Assembly: GCF_019331715.1 (NCBI RefSeq)
Contig: NZ_JAHBBG010000001.1
Coordinates: forward strand, 496,001-560,000
Direction of reading: 5' to 3'
From: Bifidobacterium simiiventris
GTDB lineage: Bacteria > Actinomycetota > Actinomycetes > Actinomycetales > Bifidobacteriaceae
Length of the DNA: 64,000 nt
The translations under genes were made by a program, and so were the position numbers. The notes under the pieces were generated by a model. It had not been told where the DNA came from, made no database searches, and saw only the letters and a list, made by a program, of their open reading frames with translations. Below, piece by piece: positions 37,757 through 47,009 of the stretch (position 1 is its first letter; every line of letters starts with the position of its first letter).

Positions 37757-38776
37757 ATGGCAAACGAACGCACCGCATGGGGTTGGGGCCTGGCCTCGGT
37801 GGACGCGGCCGGCGCGACGCTGGACGTCTGGTATCCGAAGCTCGAGCTGGGCGCGGCGCCCGCCGAAGCCGACCGTCCGAACCACGGGTTCGGCACACTG
37901 GTCCACGACACGGCCGACGCGCGCGGCGTGCGCCGCATCCCGGTGTTCACCGTCGGCGACCTCGACGCGCCGATCGCCGACGCCGCCGACGCCTACCTGC
38001 GCTTGCACCTGCTGTCGCAGCGTCTCGCCAAGCCGAACACGCTGAACCTCGACGGCATCTTCGCACGACTCACCAACGTGGTGTGGACGAACTACGGCCC
38101 GTTCGCGGTCGAGGACTTCGCGCTGCGCAAGATCGACGTCGAATCCGCGGCGATCACCGCAGCCGACGCGTTCGCCGCCCAGGTCGGGCTGCCGACCGCC
38201 GCTCCGGCCGCGATGGTCACCGTCCTCGCGCTCGACAAGATCCCGCGCATGATCGACTACGTCACCCCGACCGGCGTGCGCATCGGCGACGCGGACCGCG
38301 TGCGTCTCGGCGCACATCTGGCCGAAGGCACCACCGTCATGCACGCAGGATTCGTGAACTTCAATGCGGGCACGCTCGGCGTCTCCATGGTCGAAGGCCG
38401 TGTCTCGCAGGGCGTGGTCGTCGGCAACGGCTCCGACATCGGCGGCGGCGCGTCCATCATGGGCACCCTGTCCGGCGGCGGCAAGCTGCGCAATTCGATC
38501 GGCGAGCACTCCCTGCTCGGCGCGAACGCGGGCATCGGCATCTCGCTGGGCGACAACTGCGTCGTCGAGGCGGGCCTGTACATCACCGCCGGCACCAAGG
38601 TCACCGTCTACGACAAGGCCAAGGTCGCCGCGGGCGAGCCGCTCGACGTCGTCAAGGGCGCGGACCTGTCCGGCAAAGACAACATCCTGTTCATCCGCAA
38701 CTCGGTGTCCGGCCGCATCGAGGCCCGCTACCGCAAGACCGGAATAGAACTCAACGAAAAGCTGCATAAGAACTGA
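37757..38776 (+). CDS. dapD: 2,3,4,5-tetrahydropyridine-2,6-dicarboxylate N-succinyltransferase
   Basis: The 339-residue product matches the actinobacterial DapD type. A mixed N-terminal domain ([16 protein letters not shown]) precedes a left-handed β-helix of hexapeptide repeats ([89 protein letters not shown]). It transfers succinyl from succinyl-CoA in the succinylase branch of lysine and diaminopimelate synthesis. The start follows AAGGAG. The gene is monocistronic; a large inverted repeat follows. Confidence 0.94.
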   Translation: MANERTAWGWGLASVDAAGATLDVWYPKLELGAAPAEADRPNHGFGTLVHDTADARGVRRIPVFTVGDLDAPIADAADAYLRLHLLSQRLAKPNTLNLDGIFARLTNVVWTNYGPFAVEDFALRKIDVESAAITAADAFAAQVGLPTAAPAAMVTVLALDKIPRMIDYVTPTGVRIGDADRVRLGAHLAEGTTVMHAGFVNFNAGTLGVSMVEGRVSQGVVVGNGSDIGGGASIMGTLSGGGKLRNSIGEHSLLGANAGIGISLGDNCVVEAGLYITAGTKVTVYDKAKVAAGEPLDVVKGADLSGKDNILFIRNSVSGRIEARYRKTGIELNEKLHKN

Positions 38777-38809
38777 ATGGTGAATAACGGAGCATATACC
38801 GCCTAGGGA

Positions 38810-38920
38810 CGAAAACGGCACGATGATGCGTGCGGTATCAAGACGCACCGAGGGAAGGCGCACTGCAGTGCGTCGACCGAGGAGCAACGCAGATAACGCA
38901 CCATCATCGTGCCGTTTTCG
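38810..38920. repeat. 111-bp inverted-repeat element between dapD and an acetyltransferase gene
   Basis: Perfect 19-bp arms lie at 38810-38828 (CGAAAACGGCACGATGATG) and 38902-38920. The interior holds a perfect 12-bp palindrome GCACTGCAGTGC at 38860-38871. The right arm abuts the stop codon of the minus-strand acetyltransferase gene. It can terminate both converging genes and resembles the other palindromic elements of the window. Confidence 0.75.
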
Positions 38921-39460
38921 CTACCATTCGTGGCGTTGGTAGGCTATGCGGGTCGTATCGGTGGGGCGGTCGAGGAGCTGGATGAGGCCGCAACGGGCGA
39001 AGCCGCTGGTCTCGAGGACGTGTTGCATGGCCTTGTTGTTGGGATGAGTGTCGGCGCGCACGTTGCCGTAGTGCTTGAGCGCCCAGCGGATGCAGTCGCG
39101 GGCGGCGTGCTTGACGAGTCCGGACGAGGCGATGCGGTGGATGGTCACGTAGGTGTCGTCGTCGAGCCATGCGCCGTCAATGTGCGCGTAGGTCGGGTCT
39201 TCGCCAGGGCACAAGGCGAACTGTGCGAGGATGCGTTCGTGGCCGTTCGCCGTGTCGACGAGCAGCATGGTGCGTCCGTGCGCGATGTCGTCGCGTATGA
39301 CCTCCTCACGCGGGAATGTGGAGCCCCACTGGGTCGGGTTGCCGTTGCGGGCCATGAGTTCGCGCGCATGGGCGTAGATCTTCTGCATCTGCGGAAAATC
39401 ACGCATGGTCGCATGCCGGAACCGCCGGGACGACGTGACGGATGACGCTTCGGAACCCAC
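38921..39460 (-). CDS. GNAT-family N-acetyltransferase
   Basis: The product is 179 residues from GTG 39460, with GAGGTGA upstream. The GNAT pattern is present: RHATMRDFPQMQKIYAHARELMARNGNPTQWG at the start, THRI-type strand 4 (YVTIHRIASSGLVKHAARDCIRWALKHYG) and the acetyl-CoA-binding end DTHPNNKAMQHVLETSGFARCG. The substrate is not known. The start lies inside the 3' end of the GH43 remnant upstream, so it may read from the end of the xylan operon or its own promoter. Confidence 0.82.
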   Translation of the reverse strand: MGSEASSVTSSRRFRHATMRDFPQMQKIYAHARELMARNGNPTQWGSTFPREEVIRDDIAHGRTMLLVDTANGHERILAQFALCPGEDPTYAHIDGAWLDDDTYVTIHRIASSGLVKHAARDCIRWALKHYGNVRADTHPNNKAMQHVLETSGFARCGLIQLLDRPTDTTRIAYQRHEW

Positions 39461-40022
39461 AACTCACCTCATGCTCGAACGGAACGTAACTGAGCCGATA
39501 GGCTACCACGTCTGCGGCACAATCGGTGCCGCGCATATCGCCGATGTGTTCGCGGTACGACCAGACCATGTATCCGGTGCCTGCCGATTCGATGTAGGTT
39601 ATGTCGAGACTGATCGCGTCCGACGCGAGCAGTTCGCCGTCACGCCGGCGAACCGGTATCGGATCCTCCCAGCTGGCCGGGTCGGTGAGTGGCATGCCGG
39701 CTTTGAGATGCATCACCTGGCATTGCGGAGCCCATTCGTTCCCGCCGACCGAGAACAGGATGTACGCCTCGCCGCCGATGACGTGGAATTCCGGCGCCCA
39801 GAACGTCTGAACCAATCCACGCGACTCGTCGTACGGCAGGATGAGATGCTGCTCGACGCCCGACGCGAATAGCGCTTGCGGCGTGTCGGCCTCTCGGATG
39901 TACAGGCCGATGTCGTCGAGATTGTCGTTGGTGCCGAGGAAATAATACCGGTCGTTCCACGGGAAGATCACCGGATCGCCGTATCCTTCGGCCAGCGGGA
40001 ACGGGTACCGCCGGCTCGTCGA
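39399..40022 (-). pseudogene. GH43-type glycosidase remnant
   Basis: The frame encodes a middle part of a GH43 protein: YPFPLAEGYGDPVIFPWNDRYYFLGTNDNLDDIGLYIREAD, LVQTFWAPEFHVIGGEAYILFSVGG and LDITYIESAGTGYMVWSYREHIG. A stop codon precedes this segment, with no usable ATG. The C-terminal third of the β-propeller is missing, replaced by ~40 unrelated residues that run into the GNAT gene. It is truncated at both ends and is taken as a degraded gene marking the distal end of the xylan locus. Confidence 0.7.
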
Positions 40023-40072
40023 TCACATCAGCCGGCCCGCCCTGTGGACAGCTGCGATCGGATGCCGGTCAG

Positions 40073-42481
40073 TCAGATCACGATCAATCGGGCGATGCGG
40101 TTGTCCGGCCGTACGGTGACGCGGATGTATCGGGCACGCCATGAGCCGCGGCATTGGTATTCGCCCGGTCGATCGCCCGGGTGCACCGTCACCGATTCGT
40201 ACCGTTCGCCGTCAAGCGATAAGCCGATCTCGGTGATCGGAGAACCGGTCGCGTGTATGCGGATGACCGATATGACGGTGTCGCCTTCCAGATCGACCCT
40301 GATCCACGGTTCGGATTCGGGTTGCGGCTGCCACCAGTCTTCCGTCGCATCAGTAACGTGCGATGGCTCATGGCCAGGGATATATGAGCTGGAGAACACC
40401 GGATGGTTCCTCGCAAGATCGGCATCGTTCGGCGATCGACCCGTTGCGGTGTGCCGCAGTTCGTCCGCGCTCATGAGTCGCGGCGGCGGAACCATTGCGA
40501 TCGGAGCCCGCGTGCAGACGGGCGCGTCGACCGTGACGGTGACGGATACTGAAGGCAGTCCGTCCGCCGTGGCCGTGATCACGTTGACTCCTCCGTAGTA
40601 TCCGCGAAACGTCACCGCTCCCTCACCGTCCAGCATAGTGCGGCGTTCCGCACACAAAATCGTGCTGCGGCCGGTTGGGAAGATGCCGGTGCCGTCGATG
40701 TGCAATGTCACCGAGCGTTCGTCGGATACCGGTTCACCGTCCGCATTGCATAGGACAACGTGGATGAACGCATCTTCCTGCCCGTTGCCTGCGATCGTCG
40801 TCCGATCCGCGGTCAGTCTGATACGTTCGGCGGGACGTTTCGGTTTGGCAGGCGGCACAGGAATGCCGCGCAGCCACGATCGATACCAGTACCACGTGTT
40901 TTTGGGCAGGCGATGGTAGTCGATCATGCCCATACGGCCCATGTCGCCGAGGATGCTGCCGTGGTCGAAGCCGCACCACAGGGCCTTGCCGCTGCGCCAC
41001 GGATAATCCGTCTCGGCCCCGTCGGAGAAGTTGCCGTCGCAACGTCCCGGACGGTCTTCGATGCGACTTCCATATTCCGACACGAGATTCGCGAATCCTG
41101 GATCGTGGAACAGCGTCGCCCCGTCCCCGTTGTAGCCGGTCACGTCGCCGATGCCGCCGAAATCCCCACGCTGCGCGCCACCCACGGCCGCCGGACGCGT
41201 GGGGTCCAGTTCATGAACGCGATCCACGAGTCGGCGCGCAAGCCCGCGGGCCTTGTCCATGACCTGATCGTCGGAGAAGAACGGCTCATTGCATACGCTC
41301 CATGCGATCACGCTGGGATTGTTGCGATGCTGGCCGATCATTTCCTCCAGCGTCGCCAGGCAATGCCTCTCGAACGGTTCCTGGTCCCGCTCGTGCGGCG
41401 GATATCCGCTGGCCGTCCACCATCCTTCGATGTTCGGCCCTCCGGTGCCCCAGAAGCACAGTTCCGACCAGTACATCACACCAAGACGGTCGCATTCGTC
41501 GACGAAGAACGGATGGTGCGGATAGTGCGATCCGCGGATGAAGTTCATGCCGCAATCCTTGATCATCCGCACATCCCGACTGATGGACGATCTGGTGACC
41601 GCGTCCGCCCAACCGCCCTGGTCCTGATGCACGTTGGCCCCGAGGATCCGCTCATGCCGGCCGTTGAGGAAGAATCCCCCGTCCTTGTCGAATCGTATCG
41701 TCCGTATGCCGAACGTCGTCCATTGGCGATCGACCAGCTCGTCGCCGCGGTACAGGCTGCTGCACAGTCGGTACAGGTTCGGATGGTCGAAATGCCATAG
41801 CTGCGGGTTTTCGATGCGCAGCCGTTGCCGGATTCCGACATCGTCCGCGACACCGTTTCCGACGGTCGTATCGACCGGGGAGTCGCACACGGCCACGCAA
41901 CGGTCGCCGAAGAACGTTTCCGAACGCAGCGTCAGTTCCTCATCCCGAACGACGATGCGGGTGGATGTCGATATCGTGGCCTCGCGTTCGCCGAGCCGTT
42001 CCGTGGTGACGGTGACACCCTGCCAGCGCAGGTGCGACGGTTCGACGACGTGCAGGTATACGTCGCGGTAGATGCCGCCGTTGAACTGGTGTTCGCCGGC
42101 CCGCGGAGCGACCTGCGGCTGCCAGAGGTTGTCGACGAGCACGGTCAGTCGGTTCTTGCCGGGGACGATCGCATCGGTGATGTCCACGCAGAAACAGGTA
42201 TATCCGCCGATGTGGCGGCCGGCCGGCACGCCGTTCACGATGATGTCGGCGCGCTGGAACACGCCGAAAAACTCCAGAAGGAACCGTTTGCCGGCCCAGT
42301 GCGGCGGAACCGTCAGCGTCCGCGTGTACGTGCCGTATCCGACATAGAAGTCGTTGGTCATCTCATACGGTATGCCGAACGAATGCGGTAGTCCGATGTC
42401 ACTCCAGCCATCGCACAGTTCCGCACGGTGGTCGCCGTAGCGGAATTTCCAGTCGTTGTTCAGCAGCAAGGTGGTACGCAT
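40073..42481 (-). CDS. GH2 glycoside hydrolase (beta-galactosidase-like) with C-terminal discoidin-like domain
   Basis: The 802-residue product has a sugar-binding N-domain (LNNDWKFRYGD, GYGTYTRTLTVPPHW), an Ig-like domain and a (β/α)8 barrel. The acid/base is E399 (VIAWSVCNEPF) and the nucleophile is probably E469 (LVSEYGSR). A further Ig-like domain and a C-terminal F5/8-type domain (about 680-802, ending IRVTVRPDNRIARLIVI) follow. GH2 covers beta-galactosidase, beta-glucuronidase and arabinosidase activities; the exact one is unclear. No signal peptide is seen, so it is cytoplasmic. Last intact gene of the xylan operon, next to GH95, suggesting removal of a terminal galactose or arabinose branch. 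Confidence 0.88.
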   Translation of the reverse strand: MRTTLLLNNDWKFRYGDHRAELCDGWSDIGLPHSFGIPYEMTNDFYVGYGTYTRTLTVPPHWAGKRFLLEFFGVFQRADIIVNGVPAGRHIGGYTCFCVDITDAIVPGKNRLTVLVDNLWQPQVAPRAGEHQFNGGIYRDVYLHVVEPSHLRWQGVTVTTERLGEREATISTSTRIVVRDEELTLRSETFFGDRCVAVCDSPVDTTVGNGVADDVGIRQRLRIENPQLWHFDHPNLYRLCSSLYRGDELVDRQWTTFGIRTIRFDKDGGFFLNGRHERILGANVHQDQGGWADAVTRSSISRDVRMIKDCGMNFIRGSHYPHHPFFVDECDRLGVMYWSELCFWGTGGPNIEGWWTASGYPPHERDQEPFERHCLATLEEMIGQHRNNPSVIAWSVCNEPFFSDDQVMDKARGLARRLVDRVHELDPTRPAAVGGAQRGDFGGIGDVTGYNGDGATLFHDPGFANLVSEYGSRIEDRPGRCDGNFSDGAETDYPWRSGKALWCGFDHGSILGDMGRMGMIDYHRLPKNTWYWYRSWLRGIPVPPAKPKRPAERIRLTADRTTIAGNGQEDAFIHVVLCNADGEPVSDERSVTLHIDGTGIFPTGRSTILCAERRTMLDGEGAVTFRGYYGGVNVITATADGLPSVSVTVTVDAPVCTRAPIAMVPPPRLMSADELRHTATGRSPNDADLARNHPVFSSSYIPGHEPSHVTDATEDWWQPQPESEPWIRVDLEGDTVISVIRIHATGSPITEIGLSLDGERYESVTVHPGDRPGEYQCRGSWRARYIRVTVRPDNRIARLIVI

Positions 42482-42490
42482 GGGGCATGC

Positions 42491-44845
42491 TCACTTTCCG
42501 TGCAAGACTGTCGGATCGACGGTAATGCGCTGACCGGCGGTGAACAGGACATCGACGAAGGCGCCGGACGGGCCGGTCAGGCGGACCTTGCCGTCGCGCA
42601 GGCCGGTCAGGGTCAGCGAGGACACGCGGCCGTCGCGCCAGCTCAGGTCGACGCTCGCGCCGGCCTCGAGCACGACGCCATGCGCATGCCCCGAGGCGAG
42701 GGCATCCGGCAGCGCCGGCAGCACGAACGCCTCGTCGCCGTAATCCTGTAGCAGCGTCTCGTACATGGCGGCCACGGCGCCGAAGTTGCCGTCGATCTGG
42801 AATGGCGGATGGTTGTCGAACAGGTTGTCGAGCGTGGAATCCGCAAGCAGCCTGACGATGTTGGACCACACCTGGCCACGGTCGCGCAGACGTGCGTAGA
42901 GCGCGATCACCCACGCCTTGCTCCAGCCGGTCGCGCCCGATCCGTGTTCCATGCGCCTCTTGACGAACGCCGCGGCGGCCTCGGCAAGTTCGGGCGTGCG
43001 GTCGACGCGGATGTCATGCCCGGGGAACAGAGCGAATAACGGCGAGAAATGCCGGTGGCCGGGTTCGGTATCGGCCCGGTCGCGAGGCCATTCCATGATG
43101 CGCCCGTCCGCGCCTATTTGGGTCGGCCGCAGTCCCGCCAGACGTTCGCGGGCATCCGCGGCGAGATCGTCATCGTCGCGGCCGAGATCGTGCGCGACGG
43201 CGAGGTATTGACCGAACAGGTCATGCAGGATCTGATTGTCCATCGTCGAGCCGATGCACAGCACGCCGTCCCGTCCGTCCGCGGTCCGGTACGCGTGTTC
43301 CGGCGACAGGCTCGGCCCGACGGCCCAGTATCCGTCCGCATCGCGGATCATGGTGTCCGTGAAGAACAGCACGGCGTCGCGCAGCACGTCGAAATACCTG
43401 TCGATGAATGCGCGGTCTCGCGTGTACCGGTAGTGTTCGGCGATGTGCAGGCTCAGCCACGCGCCGCCCAGAGGCCAGACCGACGCCGTCATGCACGCGT
43501 CCTGCGGCGCGCAGTCGCCCCAGATATCGGTGTTGTGGTGCGCCACGAACCCACGCGCGCCGTACATGGCGCGGGCGACCTCGCGACCGCGCGCGTCCAT
43601 CCGGCGAACATGTTCGAGCAGCGGCGTGTGCAGTTCGCCAAGTCCGGCGCGTTCGGCGAACCAGTAGTTCATCTCCGCGTTGATGTTGATCGTGTACTTC
43701 GATCCCCATGCCGGCTCGTAGTCGCGGTTCCAGATGCCCTGCAGCGTGGCCGGCAGGCTGCCCGGCCGGCTTGACGAGATCAGCAGGTAGCGACCGAACG
43801 CCAGATACGTCTCCCACAGGCCGATGTCGGTGCCGCCGTCGGCGACACGACGCAGCCGCTGCGATGTCGGCAGCGATTCCAGCGACGGATCCTTGATATC
43901 GTCGTCGAACGTGATCGCGCCGCGATCGTACAGTGCGCGGTAATCGGCTATGTGACGGGCACGCAGCTGCCCGTATGAGCGTGCGCTCGCCGCGTCGAGC
44001 GCGGCCATGCACCAGCCGGCGGGATCGCTCGTGCGGAATGTGGTGCGTCCGGCGATCAGTACCGTCACCGATCGTGCGTCCGTGACGTCGATCGTCACTC
44101 CGGTGCGTGCGGCCTCGCCGTCGTCTGCGATCACGCGCACGGCCATCTCGTAGCCGATGCCGTCCGCGCCGCCGTTGACGCCGTGCAGCCGGATCGTGCG
44201 GTCGTCGATCGGTCCCACGCCTTCGCATCGCCAGATGAGCCCGTTGTGCACGTCGTTGCGCGACGCCGTGACCGTACAGGAGAACGGCGTCTTGCCGTCG
44301 ACCGACTCGATGCGATAGACGAGCACGTCGTCGGGGTTCGATGCGAAGCATTCGGCATGCAGCGACGGATCGCAGCCGAAGTCCTCGACCATTGCGCTGT
44401 CCGAACCGCCGGACATGCGGTCGACGAACGCCACCGCCTCGTCCACGTCAAGCCCGCGGCGAACCGCGGGAGCGCCGGCTCGACCGCCGTCAGGACCGCC
44501 GTCGCCGCCATCGTCACCGGCATAGTCCGGAAAATCGATCCACACATCGCCCAATGGCTCGTAGTGGCGCATATCCGGCACCGTGGAGTACAGGCTGCGC
44601 TCGGCCAGACGTTGCGCGCCCTCGACGTCGCCGTCGAGCAGCAGCGAGCGCACGCGTCCGACGGTGCGGGCCGCGTCGGGGTTCGACCGGTTCATCGGAC
44701 CGCCCGACCATACCGAGTCCTCGTTGATCTGCAGGTGCTCGCGCCGCGCGCCGCCGTGGATCATCGCGCCGAGGAACCCGTTGCCGACCGGGATCGCCTC
44801 GTTCCAGTCGTGTGCCTCGCGGTCGAACAGTATCGTGTGCTTCAT
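42491..44845 (-). CDS. GH95 alpha-L-fucosidase / alpha-L-galactosidase
   Basis: The 784-residue product is a full-length family 95 enzyme. It has the N-terminal β-sandwich motif AIPVGNGFLGAMIHGGARREHLQINEDSVWSGGP, the (α/α)6 barrel with catalytic-region TININAEMNYWFAERAGL (the paired Asn residues of the family), and QIDGNFGAVAAMYETLLQD. The family holds 1,2-alpha-L-fucosidases and alpha-L-galactosidases acting on xylan side chains. No signal peptide is present. Its place among xylan-debranching genes favours alpha-L-galactosidase on cereal arabinoxylan side chains, but this is inference. The start follows GGAGACGACA. Confidence 0.9.
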   Translation of the reverse strand: MKHTILFDREAHDWNEAIPVGNGFLGAMIHGGARREHLQINEDSVWSGGPMNRSNPDAARTVGRVRSLLLDGDVEGAQRLAERSLYSTVPDMRHYEPLGDVWIDFPDYAGDDGGDGGPDGGRAGAPAVRRGLDVDEAVAFVDRMSGGSDSAMVEDFGCDPSLHAECFASNPDDVLVYRIESVDGKTPFSCTVTASRNDVHNGLIWRCEGVGPIDDRTIRLHGVNGGADGIGYEMAVRVIADDGEAARTGVTIDVTDARSVTVLIAGRTTFRTSDPAGWCMAALDAASARSYGQLRARHIADYRALYDRGAITFDDDIKDPSLESLPTSQRLRRVADGGTDIGLWETYLAFGRYLLISSSRPGSLPATLQGIWNRDYEPAWGSKYTININAEMNYWFAERAGLGELHTPLLEHVRRMDARGREVARAMYGARGFVAHHNTDIWGDCAPQDACMTASVWPLGGAWLSLHIAEHYRYTRDRAFIDRYFDVLRDAVLFFTDTMIRDADGYWAVGPSLSPEHAYRTADGRDGVLCIGSTMDNQILHDLFGQYLAVAHDLGRDDDDLAADARERLAGLRPTQIGADGRIMEWPRDRADTEPGHRHFSPLFALFPGHDIRVDRTPELAEAAAAFVKRRMEHGSGATGWSKAWVIALYARLRDRGQVWSNIVRLLADSTLDNLFDNHPPFQIDGNFGAVAAMYETLLQDYGDEAFVLPALPDALASGHAHGVVLEAGASVDLSWRDGRVSSLTLTGLRDGKVRLTGPSGAFVDVLFTAGQRITVDPTVLHGK

Positions 44846-44867
44846 TGTCGTCTCCAGCCTTTCGTCA

Positions 44868-46910
44868 TCATTGTCCGTCGTAATCCCCGTGCAGTCCGGT
44901 CAGCCCGTCTAGGATCGAGCCGACTGCCCACGGCATCAGCGCGAACCATGTGCTGGCCACGTCGCCGTTCGGATAATGCTCTTCCAGCAATCCCTGGCTG
45001 TAGCAGAACCGTTCGGACATCCAGCCGACCTTGCCGTAATCGTATTCCCCGTCGACCGTGTTGTAGGTCTGACAGCTCCATGCGACGGTGTCATCCATGC
45101 GCGAACGTACGTATTCATCGTCGCGCACGCTCAGGTAGTAATCCATGTCTCCGATGACGTTGCTGGACATGGGGTGGATATGCGGGTTGCAGGTCGACGT
45201 GATGCTGCCGCCGCAGCTCGACCATCCGACGTGGCTGAGCGGAGGCACGCTTACTGGCGAGTTCCAGCAGAACTTGAATGTGGACTCGTAGCACAAGGCG
45301 TCGCGCAGATGGTCGAGGTACAGCGTGTCCCCGGTGATCTCGTGCAGCCGGCGAACGGCCTTGATGTATGCGAGAACGCCTTCGGAGTCGATGGCCTTCG
45401 CGGTGTCGAGCGGGGCGCCGTAACATTCCATGCGCCGCACGTACGCGTCGTAATACCGGCGCTCGGCTCGTTGCAGTCCGTCGAAGTATCGCCGATCGCC
45501 GGTGATCAGCGTCCAGTAGGCTCCCGCCGCCAGGCACCATGCGCCCGCGAAGGAATCGTAGTCGAGGCCGGCTCCGGTCCGCTCACTGAACAGGTACGGG
45601 TATTCGTCGTCGCCGTTACGGCCGCGTTCGAATACGGCGACGATCCGTCCCGCGAAGTCGAGCCAGTCGGCGTGTATACATGATCGCAGGTTCAGTTCGT
45701 TGCGGTAGCAGTCGAGGATGTAGTACACGGCCTGTCCATCGAGATACGAGCTGTGGCCGGCGGACGGCAGACGTTCGAACCACCATCCGTGATTGCTCCG
45801 TACGCCGCGGTTGACCGCGTCGTACGGCAACCCGCTGGCGAGATTCATGCTGTGATGCACGATGTCGTCGATGCAATCGATGGCATGGACGCGCATGACA
45901 TCGTCATGCAGCCGCAACGCCGAGGACAGCATTGGACCGGCCGCGGCCATGCCGTTGGTCCAGCTGATCGATCCGAGTTCCTGGTATTCGAGGCCGCTCT
46001 TCCCTATCCAGTCGGCGATGTCATGATGGCTGTCGAACACGAAGCCGGCATACATATGCCGGTCGGCCAGCCATGCGTCGCGATCGACCGCCTCGCTCAG
46101 GTCGCGTACCGCGCGTTCGACGGAGCCGACGACACGCGGCGGCTGGTGGAACCGGCGGTACGTGTATTCGACGGCTCGTTCGATGCCGATTTCGCTATTG
46201 GCCGGGTAATCGAAGACGTCGATCCGTATGGTGACGTCCGCTCCCGGCCGCAACGTCAGGCAGTTGTCGTTCAGCGGGGCACGGTCGTGCACGTTGGACG
46301 AGCTGACGAACAGCCATGGTGCGTTCTCGTATCCCAGGGTCACGCCGACGGACGGCGTTCCGGAGACGCTGCCGTCGTCGCAGCTGTAGCCGGCGTATTG
46401 TGCGAACGTTGTCGGTTCGTCATCGGATTGTGACGGAACGGTCCGTGGCTCCCAGCCGTGCATATCGCCGTCGCCGGATTCGACCAGATACGGGCTGGCG
46501 CACAGTCCGACGACACGCGTGCCGTCGAACGCAAGCGCGCACGGGTTCGACAGCCGGTCGCCGCGCACCATCCACCACGATGATGCCGGACACGACGGTT
46601 CGCCGGATCGCATGCGCGGGAATCGTTCCGGTACAGCGATCGGGGCTTCGCCACGGTTGCGGCCGTACATGAACCCCGGCAGAAAGAACCGCAGATCATC
46701 CGGGCAGGTCGTGGTGGCAAACGGCAGATCAATGCGGATCACCCCTCGGAACGTCGTATCCGACGCATTGGTCATGGTGACCGTATACACGGTTATGCCG
46801 TTCTCTGCCGAGTCCATCATTGGTCGGCAGACCGCGGCGAGGCCGCTTGTTTCCAACGGACGGTATCTGGTTCCTTCATCGGCTTGGTCGCGTACGACAA
46901 AAGTCAGCAT
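44868..46910 (-). CDS. Unrecognised ~680-residue protein of the xylan locus, probable (α/α)-barrel enzyme
   Basis: The product is 680 residues from ATG 46910, with AAGGAG 5 nt upstream; an adjacent ATG at 46913 is possible. The first ~260 residues look like a β-sandwich (TVTMTNASDTTFRGVIRIDLPF; GVTLGYENAPWLFVSSSNV). The rest is helical with aromatic- and Asp/Glu-rich loops (GYLDGQ-like SSYLDGQAVYYILDCYR, DTAKAIDSEGVLAYIKAVRRLHEITGD, HVGWSSCGGSITSTCNPHIHP, VGWMSERFCYSQGLLEEHYP), the layout of (α/α)6-barrel glycosidases. No signal peptide. I do not recognise the family. Its neighbours predict a role on a xylan side chain. Confidence 0.75.
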   Translation of the reverse strand: MLTFVVRDQADEGTRYRPLETSGLAAVCRPMMDSAENGITVYTVTMTNASDTTFRGVIRIDLPFATTTCPDDLRFFLPGFMYGRNRGEAPIAVPERFPRMRSGEPSCPASSWWMVRGDRLSNPCALAFDGTRVVGLCASPYLVESGDGDMHGWEPRTVPSQSDDEPTTFAQYAGYSCDDGSVSGTPSVGVTLGYENAPWLFVSSSNVHDRAPLNDNCLTLRPGADVTIRIDVFDYPANSEIGIERAVEYTYRRFHQPPRVVGSVERAVRDLSEAVDRDAWLADRHMYAGFVFDSHHDIADWIGKSGLEYQELGSISWTNGMAAAGPMLSSALRLHDDVMRVHAIDCIDDIVHHSMNLASGLPYDAVNRGVRSNHGWWFERLPSAGHSSYLDGQAVYYILDCYRNELNLRSCIHADWLDFAGRIVAVFERGRNGDDEYPYLFSERTGAGLDYDSFAGAWCLAAGAYWTLITGDRRYFDGLQRAERRYYDAYVRRMECYGAPLDTAKAIDSEGVLAYIKAVRRLHEITGDTLYLDHLRDALCYESTFKFCWNSPVSVPPLSHVGWSSCGGSITSTCNPHIHPMSSNVIGDMDYYLSVRDDEYVRSRMDDTVAWSCQTYNTVDGEYDYGKVGWMSERFCYSQGLLEEHYPNGDVASTWFALMPWAVGSILDGLTGLHGDYDGQ

Positions 46911-46935
46911 CATTGCTCCTTGATAGTGATATGAG

Positions 46936-46987
46936 CACGGCCGGGGTCGACATCGATCAGCGGCGATCGGCATCGATCCTGGCCGTG
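46936..46987 (-). terminator. Stem-loop after the GH120 gene
   Basis: A 52-nt imperfect hairpin with outer arms CACGGCC and GGCCGTG and inner TCGA/TCGA and CGATC/GATCG pairs lies between the GH120 stop (47010) and the unknown gene. No T-run follows; it is more likely an intercistronic stem that sets relative mRNA levels. Confidence 0.45.
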
Positions 46988-47009
46988 TGATTCGGATTCG
47001 GACTCTGGG

